From assembly GCF_014534655.1 (NCBI RefSeq), contig NZ_JACVVD010000002.1:372001-436000 (forward strand): a stretch of DNA of 64,000 nt, written 5' to 3'. This stretch comes from Paenibacillus sedimenti (lineage in GTDB: Bacteria > Bacillota > Bacilli > Paenibacillales > NBRC-103111). Of the stretch, positions 43,786 to 53,513 are shown one piece after another. Numbering within the stretch: the first letter of the stretch is position 1; every line of letters begins with the position of its first letter. Below the pieces are notes generated by a model, which was not told the DNA's origin, searched no databases, and saw only the letters and a program-made list of their open reading frames with translations. A program made the translations under genes and the position numbers.

Positions 43786-44640
43786 ATGAAGAGAGAAACC
43801 ATACCGGTATCCGTAATCATTATGACTAAAAATGAGGAAAGACGAATTCGCAGGTGCTTGGAAGGGGTTAAAGCATTTGATGAAGTATTTGTTGTAGATT
43901 CCAACAGTACGGATCGTACGGCGGATATTGTAAATGAAATGGGCGCAATTCTCGTTAACTTCACTTGGGACGGCAAGTACCCGAAGAAAAAGCAGTGGTG
44001 TCTGGAAAACCTGCCTTTTAAGCACGATTGGGTCATTTATGTGGATGCCGATGAAATCGTCACTCCCGAAGCAGAAGCGGAAATTAAAAAATTGTTCCAG
44101 AAAAAGCCTGAAGCCGACGGATATTTTGCCGGATACGACTATATCTTTATGGATAAAGTGCTGAAGTACGGCCACCGAATGTACAAATTAATTCTTTTCA
44201 ACCGCAATAAGGGGAGATTCCTGGATTATGACGATTTGGACGCCATGAATATGTGGGAAGTGGAGGGGCACTACCAGCCGCAGATTTATGGCAAAACGGA
44301 AGTGCTGAGTAAGCACCTTATTCATTTCGATCATGATTCTTTATTCGATTATTTCGCCAAGCATAACCGGTATTCCGATTGGGAAGCGGTTGTCCGGAAC
44401 AAAGGCCTCTTCTCGAACTTGAACGAATCGCAGATTGCCATTCGCAAAGTGCAGAAGAAAATATTCAACAAAATGCCGATGAAATGGGTGTTCGCCTTCT
44501 TGCATTCCTATTGCTTGAAGTTAGGTTTGTTGGATGGGAAAGCAGGGTTCCACTATGCGTTGGCCCGCTCGATGTACTACTGGCAAGTTGGTATCAAAAT
44601 GTATAGTCTTAACAGTGCAAACAAGGATAGAGCTCTATGA
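43786..44640 (+). CDS. Glycosyltransferase family 2 (WaaE/KdtX-like)
   Basis: 284 residues from the ATG at 43786, chosen because AGAGGTG is 9 bases upstream; an ATG 24 bases earlier lacks one. PVSVIIMTKNEERRIRRCLEGVKAFDEVFVVDSNSTDRT (N-terminal), WVIYVDADEIVT with the metal-binding D-A-D, and HFDHDSLFDYFAKHNRYSDWEA are typical of this branch of GT2. It adds one sugar of the repeat unit; which one is unknown. Its stop overlaps the polymerase start (ATGA). Confidence 0.9.
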   Translation: MKRETIPVSVIIMTKNEERRIRRCLEGVKAFDEVFVVDSNSTDRTADIVNEMGAILVNFTWDGKYPKKKQWCLENLPFKHDWVIYVDADEIVTPEAEAEIKKLFQKKPEADGYFAGYDYIFMDKVLKYGHRMYKLILFNRNKGRFLDYDDLDAMNMWEVEGHYQPQIYGKTEVLSKHLIHFDHDSLFDYFAKHNRYSDWEAVVRNKGLFSNLNESQIAIRKVQKKIFNKMPMKWVFAFLHSYCLKLGLLDGKAGFHYALARSMYYWQVGIKMYSLNSANKDRAL

Positions 44641-45893
44641 CCGGTTCTATCAAAAGCAGCTTGTACATTGCTCTAGCTCTTCTGATCTATGCGACGCTGA
44701 GCTCTCCGTTTCCGCAAAACCCAGGGGTATTCGAAGCTGCCGTAGCTCTTTGCCTTATGTTGTTTGTCCGGATACCGATAGGTGCTTTAATCGCTGCGGG
44801 ATCTTTTCGCGGAATGGATCAGTACAAGAGCTTTCCAGTGTGGCTTCATATGCTGTTCTTCTACCTGCTATGGTGGGAGTTGATTAACGGTGCCGTGCTG
44901 CAAGGCAACAATCTGGTCGATGTGATTCGCGACCTAATCCCATTTATTTATTTATTTATGCCGCTTTTTCTACTCCCTGCCATGCAAAAGGCGAAGCTTG
45001 ATTGGGGAGCGATTCTGCCTTGGATCATTTCCCTGGTTGGCGTCATTTTTTCCATTCGGTTCTACATCAAGGCGGATATCAATTTGACCGAAATCGGACG
45101 CAGGTACTTTTCCGACTATCTGCTCTACTTCCCGTATGATCCAAGTGTGATCTTCGCAGGTATATTTCTGCCGCTGATGGCGATCCAAATATGGAGAGTT
45201 AAGAGTCCAATCCGTATGATCGGCAGTATCGTGATGGTTATCGGGGGAGCCTTGGCGCTAGGATCTTTGCTGGCAGTTGCGCAGCGTGCGCCGATAGGTC
45301 TTGCAGTTGTATGCTTTACCGTCTATGCGTTAGGTGTGGCCCGTCAGTCTATCGGCAAATTGGTGTTGGTGCTGGTCTTGTTTGCTTCCGTATACATGGT
45401 AGCACAAGATCAGATTGCAAGCTCCCTGGATCTGCTGCAAGCCAAACAAAGCGAGTATGGGGCTAATGGGAAAACGGATGAAATGTTTACGATTTTCAAG
45501 GAAGTTGCGAAGGATCCTTCCGCTTTTTTCCTGGGAAGAGGTTGGGGCGGACTATTTTTTGATCCTATCTACATGGCTAAAGTATCGTATACACATTCAG
45601 TCATTACCTACTATATGTTGAAGGCGGGGGTCATTGGACTCATAACTTTCATTTTGTATTTGGGATGGGTTCTGAGCCGCATGTTGAAGGCATTTACAAT
45701 GAGCCGTTTGCCTGTCATTCTAGCCTCCATAGTTCCAATGAGCATTGGTATGCTATTCCAGCCGAGCTATAAATGTTTGTCGTATGGAGTCATTTTAGCA
45801 CTAGTTTGTGCCTTGCCTTCGCGCATGAAGGCGATGGAACATAAGCCTCAGGAAATCGATCAAGTAGGCAGGTTTGTCCAAATAAGCAGCTGA
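44637..45893 (+). CDS. O-antigen/EPS polymerase, Wzy-like
   Basis: 418 residues with about ten to twelve helices and a large loop (about 255-320) with GKTDEMFTIFKEVAKDPSAFFLGRGWGGLFFDP, matching the Wzy_C-like region where an Arg-containing GxGxG segment is usual; HSVITYYMLKAGVIGL follows. It is predicted to polymerise repeat units outside the membrane. It is the last gene of the first EPS block. Confidence 0.85.
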   Translation: MTGSIKSSLYIALALLIYATLSSPFPQNPGVFEAAVALCLMLFVRIPIGALIAAGSFRGMDQYKSFPVWLHMLFFYLLWWELINGAVLQGNNLVDVIRDLIPFIYLFMPLFLLPAMQKAKLDWGAILPWIISLVGVIFSIRFYIKADINLTEIGRRYFSDYLLYFPYDPSVIFAGIFLPLMAIQIWRVKSPIRMIGSIVMVIGGALALGSLLAVAQRAPIGLAVVCFTVYALGVARQSIGKLVLVLVLFASVYMVAQDQIASSLDLLQAKQSEYGANGKTDEMFTIFKEVAKDPSAFFLGRGWGGLFFDPIYMAKVSYTHSVITYYMLKAGVIGLITFILYLGWVLSRMLKAFTMSRLPVILASIVPMSIGMLFQPSYKCLSYGVILALVCALPSRMKAMEHKPQEIDQVGRFVQISS

Positions 45894-45913
45894 TGTTGAA
45901 GTATTGAGTTTGT

Positions 45914-45928
45914 GATACATTTTGTATC
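45914..45928 (+). promoter_or_regulatory. GATACA site between polymerase gene and its terminator
   Basis: GATACATTTTGTATC, 21 bases after the polymerase stop and before the hairpin. No promoter is obvious here. It could be an auxiliary site for the promoter 90 bases downstream. Confidence 0.5.
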
Positions 45929-45943
45929 TGTCGAAAAACAAAG

Positions 45944-45969
45944 AAAACCCGAAAAGTCGCGGGTTTTTC
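45944..45969 (+). terminator. Terminator of first EPS block
   Basis: AAAACCCG pairs with CGGGTTTT (8 bp), loop AAAAGTCG, followed by T and CC. Confidence 0.8.
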
Positions 45970-46003
45970 CAATAATCAGGGAAAATTCGCTTTGAAAATG
46001 TTC

Positions 46004-46032
46004 TTGACACGATACAAGATGTATCATAAATT
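46004..46032 (+). promoter_or_regulatory. Promoter with nested GATACA operator upstream of 45-codon gene
   Basis: TTGACA (46004-46009), one base, GATACAAGATGTATC (46011-46025), one base, TAAATT (46027-46032). Same geometry as at 40835, with the same -10 sequence. Confidence 0.8.
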
Positions 46033-46098
46033 AGGTACATAAGAGAAAATGCTGCACATAATATGATCCTAAAAAACGCTTGGAAAAGAGGTTCTTAC

Positions 46099-46236
46099 AT
46101 GAAAGAAGAAACTCCCATCACGCTTGACATATTAAAGGTGTTAGTGCAGCTAGGTCTGACAGAAGAAGCGTATCATAGCAACGAGGAAAATCAGCTCGTT
46201 ACTTTAGAGAACGCTCAGCCCTCACAAAAGCTATAA
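46099..46236 (+). CDS. Small unknown protein (45 aa) convergent with XRE regulator
   Basis: ATG at 46099 preceded by AAAAGAGG. The product begins MKEETPITLDILKVLVQLGL, has an amphipathic helix and an acidic, Asn/Gln-rich tail, with no signal peptide. It is the only frame that can be served by the strong operator-nested promoter at 46004. Its last 38 bases overlap the 3' end of the convergent XRE gene. It is not recognised. It could be a small modulator of the repressor, but nothing in the sequence shows that. Confidence 0.5.
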   Translation: MKEETPITLDILKVLVQLGLTEEAYHSNEENQLVTLENAQPSQKL

Positions 46237-46570
46237 ATCGCTTTGCTTCCTCTGGTGTCAATTTATTTCCGTCCACGGTTAGTGAAAACTTCTCAAGAAT
46301 GGCATCATCCGATAACTCCAGTTGGTCGACAAATTCCCGCACATCTTGATCAAGCACAATGTCTGATTTATTCGTTCTCCCTAATAAATAATCTATAGTT
46401 ACATGAAAAAAAGATGCGATTTTAGCGATCGTATCGTAGTCAGGTTCTCTTCGGGAAGTCTCGTAATGAGATAGGGAAGCTCTCGAGATTCCTAATTTAT
46501 GTGCTAATTCTTCTTGGGTCAGCGCATGTTTCTCGCGCAGTAAGGCAATCCTGTCCCCATACTTTGTCAT
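46199..46570 (-). CDS. XRE-family (SinR-like) transcriptional repressor
   Basis: 123 residues. Helix-turn-helix at about 5-60 (RIALLREKHALTQEELAHKLGISRASLSHYETSRREPDYDTIAKIASFFHVTIDYLLG). The C-terminal part (about 75-123) ends LTPEEAKRFIAFVRAERSLK, resembling the helical dimerisation tail of SinR-like proteins. It lies between the two EPS blocks and is the only single-domain DNA-binding regulator in the window besides YesN. That makes it the local candidate for reading the GATACA palindromes, though no direct evidence is available. Confidence 0.88.
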   Translation of the reverse strand: MTKYGDRIALLREKHALTQEELAHKLGISRASLSHYETSRREPDYDTIAKIASFFHVTIDYLLGRTNKSDIVLDQDVREFVDQLELSDDAILEKFSLTVDGNKLTPEEAKRFIAFVRAERSLK

Positions 46571-46690
46571 AATCTAAATTCCTCACATTTCGATAAGCAT
46601 AATAGTTTCCATTATTACCACTGTGTTAGACCTATTATACCAGTGTATGTCAGATTGGAAAACTAAAAAATTGATCTTGTTTATTTGTAT

Positions 46691-46704
46691 GATACGTTCG
46701 TATC
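46691..46704 (+). promoter_or_regulatory. GATAC palindrome, one base shorter than the others
   Basis: GATACGTTCGTATC (14 bases, within ATGATACG..CGTATCAT), 45 bases before the PilZ-like gene and about 120 bases upstream of the divergent XRE gene. The half-sites are as in the others but the centre has four bases instead of five. Confidence 0.45.
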
Positions 46705-46748
46705 ATTTCTTGGGGGATTTTTGCCTGTTTATGAAAGGAAGATGAAAA

Positions 46749-47186
46749 ATGGTTGCTGCCGAAAGTAAAGAGCAAAGATATGTTAACAGGAGCCAGCCCC
46801 GAATGAAAGGGTTTATACAACTTGCAACATTGAAAGGGCAGAATGTGAACTCTAAATTAGCTCCCATTGAGCTGTTATCCATGGATCGTTATGGAATTAG
46901 ATTTATCTCGCAATTAAAGCTTCCTGTAAGTCAAGATGTCGTTTGGCGCTTTCAATATCAAGAAAATGATCCAATTGCGGCAGAAGGTATATTAACTAAT
47001 GGATACAGCGGGGCTTACGGCAATGAATATGAAGCCAGGTGGCTTGACGTTGGGAAGGCAGGAAGTTCGCTTCTGGAGTCTATACTTTTGAATGGGCAGT
47101 TGCATTATATTTTGTTTCAAGCTTTACAAAGCTACGTCTGTCAAGAATCCCCCGCTAAGCTTCACACAATTGATTTATTTGGTTAA
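46749..47186 (+). CDS. Small protein, possibly degenerate PilZ domain
   Basis: 145 residues, no signal peptide. RYVNRSQPRMKGFIQLATL near the N terminus resembles the RxxxR entry of PilZ domains, and LSMDRYGIRFISQLKLPVSQDVVWRFQY resembles the following D/NxSxxG strand pair, but the second motif is not conserved. If real, it would tie EPS production to cyclic di-GMP. The phosphatase gene starts 17 bases after its stop. AAAGGAAG lies 8 bases upstream. Confidence 0.5.
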   Translation: MVAAESKEQRYVNRSQPRMKGFIQLATLKGQNVNSKLAPIELLSMDRYGIRFISQLKLPVSQDVVWRFQYQENDPIAAEGILTNGYSGAYGNEYEARWLDVGKAGSSLLESILLNGQLHYILFQALQSYVCQESPAKLHTIDLFG

Positions 47187-47203
47187 TGAGAGGGGGGAAT
47201 ATT

Positions 47204-47983
47204 ATGTTGATCGATACCCATTGTCACATTTTGCCTGGACTTGACGACGGGGCCGGTACTATGGACGATGCCATTGAAATGGCCTGTGATGCGCTTCAGC
47301 AAGGTATACACACCATTGTGGCAACCCCCCACCACGCTAACGGTAAATATGATAATGAGGCAGAAGCTGTCGAGAATGCGGTGAATGTTCTCAATGGTGA
47401 ACTCAAGCTGAGAAGTATTGATGTGACGATTCTTGTCGGGCAAGAGATTCGGCTGTTCCTGGGATTAGTAGACGAGATATTAGCTGGAGTCGTCGTCTCT
47501 TTGAACAAATCAAGATACTTATTGGTTGAACTTCCTTCTCAAGAAATACCTGCATATTTTCATGAAATGCTGTTTGAACTGCAACTGCTGAATATTACGC
47601 CTGTTATCGCACACCCGGAGAGAAATGCGGTGTTCTTGAAGCAGCCAAAGCTGCTGAAAACGCTGGTTGAGAATGGAGTTTTATGTCAGGTTACTTCCCA
47701 ATCTTTATTAGGCTTATTCGGCAAGAAGGTCCAGAAGCTTGCATTTGAGTTATGCAAGGAGCAGATTGCACATTTGATTGCATCTGATGCCCATAATATG
47801 GGCTCAAGATCCTGCACACTTTCAAGGGCCCATGCTTATTTATGTGCACATTTAGGCGAAAAAAACGTAAATACATACATGCAAAATGCGGAATTATTGA
47901 TTCGTAACGAAGTCATTCAGCCTTTATCCGTTGGGCGAAAGAAGAGAGAGTGGTTCCATTTTCTGTGGCCGCAATCCGTTTAG
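47204..47983 (+). CDS. CpsB/CapC-like PHP-family tyrosine phosphatase
   Basis: 259 residues from the ATG at 47204 (GAGGGGGGAA upstream). The PHP metal-binding motifs are visible: DTHCHILPGLDDGA at the N terminus, VATPHHANG, VIAHPERN and HLIASDAHN near the end. It removes phosphate from the Tyr cluster of the partner kinase (48917) and so resets EPS polymerisation. The partner Wzz and kinase genes follow under their own promoter. Confidence 0.93.
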   Translation: MLIDTHCHILPGLDDGAGTMDDAIEMACDALQQGIHTIVATPHHANGKYDNEAEAVENAVNVLNGELKLRSIDVTILVGQEIRLFLGLVDEILAGVVVSLNKSRYLLVELPSQEIPAYFHEMLFELQLLNITPVIAHPERNAVFLKQPKLLKTLVENGVLCQVTSQSLLGLFGKKVQKLAFELCKEQIAHLIASDAHNMGSRSCTLSRAHAYLCAHLGEKNVNTYMQNAELLIRNEVIQPLSVGRKKREWFHFLWPQSV

Positions 47984-48034
47984 AGAATTCAGGCAGAGGA
48001 TTCGACATAGCGATTCTTTTTTTGAATTAACAAT

Positions 48035-48154
48035 GATACGAAATGTATCTTGTTACTCTGACTAATTCGTATGTAAAGAAATGAAAAATTTTGAAAATCA
48101 CTTGACACTATACAAAACGTATCTTAAAGTAGAGTTATAGATACAAAATGTAAC
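48035..48154 (+). promoter_or_regulatory. Promoter of second EPS block with three GATACA sites
   Basis: TTGACA (48102-48107), one base, TATACAAAACGTATC (48109-48123), one base, TAAAGT (48125-48130); a downstream site GATACAAAATGTAAC (48140-48154) and an upstream site GATACGAAATGTATC (48035-48049). The two proximal sites mirror those at 40842 and 40879. Confidence 0.8.
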
Positions 48155-48180
48155 ATAAATCGTTTAGGTCGGAGGTTCAG

Positions 48181-48936
48181 ATGGAACTAGAACTGAAAGA
48201 GTATGTAAGGATTGTGAGAAGACGCCTGTGGATTATTATCAGCTTAGTGCTTATTAGCACAATGACAACTGGGATCATAAGCTACTACTTTATCCAGCCT
48301 GTATATACCGCGAGTGCCAAGTTGATCGTCAACAAGTCCGAAGACAATAAAGGAAAAGAATCTTTTGATTATGGTTCAGTAAGCATCGACATCAAGCTGG
48401 TGAATACATACAAAGAAATCATCAAAACTCCCGCAATAATGGATAGAGTCGTTGAAAGATACCCCGAAATCAACCTGTCATCGGAAGCGCTGATCAGTAA
48501 AGTGAGAGTCAGCTCCGTTAATGAAACACAGGTAATGACCATCTCCGCGCAAGATCAATCTCAAAAGCAAGCCGTACGCATCGTCAATGCGATATCCGAG
48601 GTTTTCCAAAGTGAGATATCCACCATTCTGAAGGTGGATAATGTAACGATTTTGAATCGCGCCAAAGAATCCGACCGGACGGCTCCCATAAGTCCAAACC
48701 CGACAACCAATATTGGAATCAGCTTCCTGCTTTCCTTGCTGGTATCCATCGGAATAGCCCTTCTGCTTGAATATATGGACGATACCATCAAGACCGAAAA
48801 AGATATTGAGAATTACCTTGGCATTCCAACACTTGGTGTCATTACGAAGATCAAACCCAAAGATGTGGTCAAAGGCAAATCGGCCAAACAACAAAGAGTG
48901 GTGGGTGATACAAAGTATGTCAACGTCAACCAATAG
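48181..48936 (+). CDS. Wzz/CapA-like kinase activator, copy 2
   Basis: 251 residues. Helices at about 19-38 and 180-197, with the Wzz motif YYFIQPVYTASAKLIVNKSED after the first. The cytoplasmic end LLEYMDDTIKTEKDIENYLGIPTLGVITKIKPKD is the usual kinase-contact region. It is paralogous to 41616-42362. AGGTCGGAGGTTC precedes the ATG. Its last codons overlap the kinase start by 20 bases. Confidence 0.92.
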   Translation: MELELKEYVRIVRRRLWIIISLVLISTMTTGIISYYFIQPVYTASAKLIVNKSEDNKGKESFDYGSVSIDIKLVNTYKEIIKTPAIMDRVVERYPEINLSSEALISKVRVSSVNETQVMTISAQDQSQKQAVRIVNAISEVFQSEISTILKVDNVTILNRAKESDRTAPISPNPTTNIGISFLLSLLVSIGIALLLEYMDDTIKTEKDIENYLGIPTLGVITKIKPKDVVKGKSAKQQRVVGDTKYVNVNQ

Positions 48937-49618
48937 AAAAGGGATTCCTCTTATTACAAATACGAATCCAAAATCATTTATCTCAGAAGCTTATCGGACG
49001 CTTCGGACCAACATCACCTTCTCATCGGTGGATAAAGAAATGCGTCGAATTCTTGTGACATCCTCACAACCCAAAGAAGGTAAATCGACAACGGTTGCTA
49101 ATCTTGCAGTAGCTTACGCACAAGAGGGCAAAAAGGTTCTTGTTATTGACGGTGACTTACGGAAACCGACACTTCACCATTATTTTCTAAGGTCGAATCG
49201 AAACGGACTCACCAATATTTTGGCGAATCAAAGCTCAGCGAAGGATGTTATTGTGGCTACGGATATTACTAATTTGTCATTTCTTCCTTCCGGTCCGGTT
49301 CCGCCCAATCCTTCGGAGCTGCTTGGCTCCAAGAAGCTGAGCCTGCTGATCGAACAATTCGAAAAAGAGTACGACCTGATCTTATTTGACTCTCCTCCGC
49401 TACTGGCAGTAACGGATTCCCAGATTCTATCAACCCTTTGCGATGGAGTTATTCTCGTTGTCCATTCCGGCAAGGTCAAAAGACAGTTAGCCAAGCGTTC
49501 GTTGCAGCAATTGGAATATGTGAAGGCAAATGTGCTTGGTGTCGTTCTTAACGACAAACTAAACTTAAAAGACGGCGATACGCCTTATTATTACTATTAC
49601 GGCACAACCGACGTGTAA
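48917..49618 (+). CDS. CapB/CpsD-like bacterial tyrosine kinase (canonical)
   Basis: 233 residues from the ATG at 48917, inside the Wzz gene end; a longer frame runs upstream but has no support. SEAYRTLRTNITF, Walker A SSQPKEGKSTTVANLA, Walker A' VLVIDGDLRKP with both Asp residues, Walker B LILFDSPPLLAVTDS, and the C-terminal Tyr cluster DTPYYYYYGTTDV. It autophosphorylates on that cluster when activated by the Wzz-like partner, and is reversed by the phosphatase at 47204. Confidence 0.94.
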   Translation: MSTSTNRKGIPLITNTNPKSFISEAYRTLRTNITFSSVDKEMRRILVTSSQPKEGKSTTVANLAVAYAQEGKKVLVIDGDLRKPTLHHYFLRSNRNGLTNILANQSSAKDVIVATDITNLSFLPSGPVPPNPSELLGSKKLSLLIEQFEKEYDLILFDSPPLLAVTDSQILSTLCDGVILVVHSGKVKRQLAKRSLQQLEYVKANVLGVVLNDKLNLKDGDTPYYYYYGTTDV

Positions 49619-49623
49619 ATAAC

Positions 49624-49735
49624 CGTCTAGGTAATGTCTACTGCACCTTTATCACTGTAGGCACTCGATCATGCTGTGGGTGTGAAAGCACCTTAGACGT
49701 AAATCGTCGGTGGTGTGATGTGAGGAGGGGTTGAA
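49624..49735 (+). ncRNA. Candidate structured leader RNA (EAR/epsC-like position)
   Basis: The 243-base gap between the kinase and gtaB genes can fold: CGTCTA (49624-49629) pairs with TAGACG (49694-49699), enclosing CTAC/GTAG (49638-49660) and GGTGT-GAAA-GCACC (49679-49692) with a GNRA loop. ATCAC (49651-49655) can pair with GTGAT (49715-49719), which would make a pseudoknot. In Bacillus the EAR antitermination RNA lies in the eps operon at the same place, just after the Wzz and kinase genes. Sequence homology to EAR could not be checked. Confidence 0.4.
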
Positions 49736-49745
49736 TGCCCGAATT

Positions 49746-49816
49746 AAAAGTGCTAGTTATTCTGTCTTATAAGGATTGAGGTTATTAACTTTTAAGACGG
49801 AATAACTAACACTTTT
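49746..49816 (+). terminator. Long hairpin between kinase and gtaB
   Basis: A 24-base arm 49746-49769 pairs with 49793-49816 (starting AAAAGTG, ending CACTTTT), with one mismatch, one T-G and a 23-base loop. TTATTT follows. It is either a terminator that must be passed to express gtaB and downstream genes, or a strong processing site. Confidence 0.65.
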
Positions 49817-49861
49817 ATTTAGACAAAAAGAGGCTTAGGAGTAGAAATGGAGGGTAACTGT

Positions 49862-50752
49862 ATGAAACAAGTGAAGAAGGCAATTATCCCGGCAGCAGGG
49901 CTAGGCACACGATTTCTTCCGGCAACCAAAGCGATGCCCAAAGAAATGCTACCCATCGTAGACAAACCAACTATTCAGTACATTGTCGAAGAAGCCGTTG
50001 CATCAGGCATTGAAGACATCATCATTGTGACTGGGAAAGGGAAGCGGGCTATTGAAGACCACTTCGACAATGCCTTTGAACTGGAACAGAAATTACTCGA
50101 GAAAAACAAGATGGAACTGCTAGAGCAGGTGCAAAGATCGTCGAAAATGGTTGATATCCATTACATTCGACAAAAAGAACCACGTGGTTTGGGCCATGCC
50201 GTATGGTGTGCACGGAAATTTATTGGAAACGAGCCGTTCGCAGTACTCCTGGGCGACGACATTGTGAAAGCAGATACGCCTTGCCTCTTGCAGTTAATCC
50301 AACAATATGAAATTTTAGAACGCTCCGTAATTGGTGTTCAAAGCGTGCCGGATGACGAAATTCATCGATACGGTGTTATCGATCCAGCCGAGACGATCAA
50401 TAACAGATTATATCAGGTCAGTAATTTTGTAGAAAAACCAAGCAAACTCATGGCTCCATCTAATTTGGCCATCATGGGTAGATACATACTTTCACCGGAG
50501 ATATTCAACTTCCTGGAGAGACAAGAGGCGGGTGCCGGCGGCGAGATTCAATTGACAGATGCGATTCAGAAGCTGAATGAGTTGGAACAGGTTTTTGCTT
50601 ATAATTTTGACGGAATTCGTTATGATGTCGGTGAAAAGCTTGGATTTATCTTAACTACTATTGACTATGCGCTAATGAACAATGAACTTCGCACACCATT
50701 GATTTCGGCTTTAGAGAAAATAGTGAATCGAACCAATTCTTATGCTAGATAA
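49862..50752 (+). CDS. gtaB: UTP-glucose-1-phosphate uridylyltransferase
   Basis: 296 residues from the ATG at 49862 (GGAGGG upstream; the earlier ATG contains this site). [40 protein letters not shown] is the signature N terminus; [39 protein letters not shown] and FVEKP follow as expected. It makes UDP-glucose for EPS repeat units and is often encoded in EPS loci. It is the first gene of the sugar-nucleotide and transferase block. Confidence 0.95.
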   Translation: MKQVKKAIIPAAGLGTRFLPATKAMPKEMLPIVDKPTIQYIVEEAVASGIEDIIIVTGKGKRAIEDHFDNAFELEQKLLEKNKMELLEQVQRSSKMVDIHYIRQKEPRGLGHAVWCARKFIGNEPFAVLLGDDIVKADTPCLLQLIQQYEILERSVIGVQSVPDDEIHRYGVIDPAETINNRLYQVSNFVEKPSKLMAPSNLAIMGRYILSPEIFNFLERQEAGAGGEIQLTDAIQKLNELEQVFAYNFDGIRYDVGEKLGFILTTIDYALMNNELRTPLISALEKIVNRTNSYAR

Positions 50753-50764
50753 GGGGTATGAGTT

Positions 50765-51454
50765 ATGAATCTATCTGATGTAGATGTGGCTGTTGAGAGA
50801 AGCCAATATCAAGCTGCTCGTTCGACAATTACAATCAAGAAAGATTTATCCTTGTACTTATTTGTCAAAAGAACTGTGGATATTGTGTTGTCGCTGTTAG
50901 GCATCATTTTCCTTATCCCGGTATTTATTATCGTGAGCATAATGATTAAAGTAGAAGACCGCAATGGTCCTGTTTTCTTTAAGCAGCTTCGTGTGGGTAA
51001 AGACGGCAAACAATTCTATATGTTCAAATTTCGTTCCATGGTCAGCAATGCAGAGGAACTGCTTGCAGCTCTATTGGAAAAAAATGAAGTGAGCGGCGCA
51101 ATGTTTAAAATGAAAAACGATCCGAGAATTACAAAGATCGGAAGATTCATTCGTAAAACGAGTATTGATGAGCTTCCTCAATTATGGAATGTGCTTAAAG
51201 GCGAAATGAGCTTAGTCGGCCCAAGACCGCCGCTCCCTAGGGAAGTAGCGGAGTATACGAATTATGACAAGCAGCGCCTTTTGGTGACGCCGGGCTGTAC
51301 AGGGCTGTGGCAAGTGAGCGGAAGGAGCAACATTGGTTTTGAAGAAATGGTTGAGCTGGATTTGGAGTACATTACGAACCGTAGTGTGAAGAATGATTTC
51401 AAAATCATTGTGAAGACGTTTATGGTCTTGTTAGGCTCCAAAGACGCTTATTAA
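50765..51454 (+). CDS. Undecaprenyl-phosphate sugar phosphotransferase (WcaJ/CpsE C-terminal type)
   Basis: 229 residues. One N-terminal helix (YLFVKRTVDIVLSLLGIIFLIPVFIIVSIMIKVED), then the catalytic domain GPVFFKQLRVGKDGKQFYMFKFRSMV, KMKNDPRITKIGRFIRKTSIDELPQLWNVLKGEMSLVGPRPPLPREV and TGLWQVSGRS, all family signatures. It starts repeat-unit synthesis by moving a sugar-1-phosphate to undecaprenyl phosphate. It is of the short form, without the four-helix front domain. Confidence 0.94.
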   Translation: MNLSDVDVAVERSQYQAARSTITIKKDLSLYLFVKRTVDIVLSLLGIIFLIPVFIIVSIMIKVEDRNGPVFFKQLRVGKDGKQFYMFKFRSMVSNAEELLAALLEKNEVSGAMFKMKNDPRITKIGRFIRKTSIDELPQLWNVLKGEMSLVGPRPPLPREVAEYTNYDKQRLLVTPGCTGLWQVSGRSNIGFEEMVELDLEYITNRSVKNDFKIIVKTFMVLLGSKDAY

Positions 51455-51477
51455 TTTGAAATAACATGAGGTGCCGT

Positions 51478-53431
<1,954 letters not shown>

Positions 53432-53443
53432 CCGGAATGAATT

Positions 53444-53469
53444 GGGATGGCATAGCAAATTGCCATCCC
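53444..53469 (+). terminator. Terminator after gmd
   Basis: GGGATGGCA pairs perfectly with TGCCATCCC (9 bp), loop TAGCAAAT, followed by a T-rich run. Genes downstream are EPS genes on the same strand, so it may be partial. Confidence 0.8.
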
Positions 53470-53513
53470 GTTTGCTTTTTCTTTCAAGTAACTAATTTTA
53501 AGGAAGGTATACC

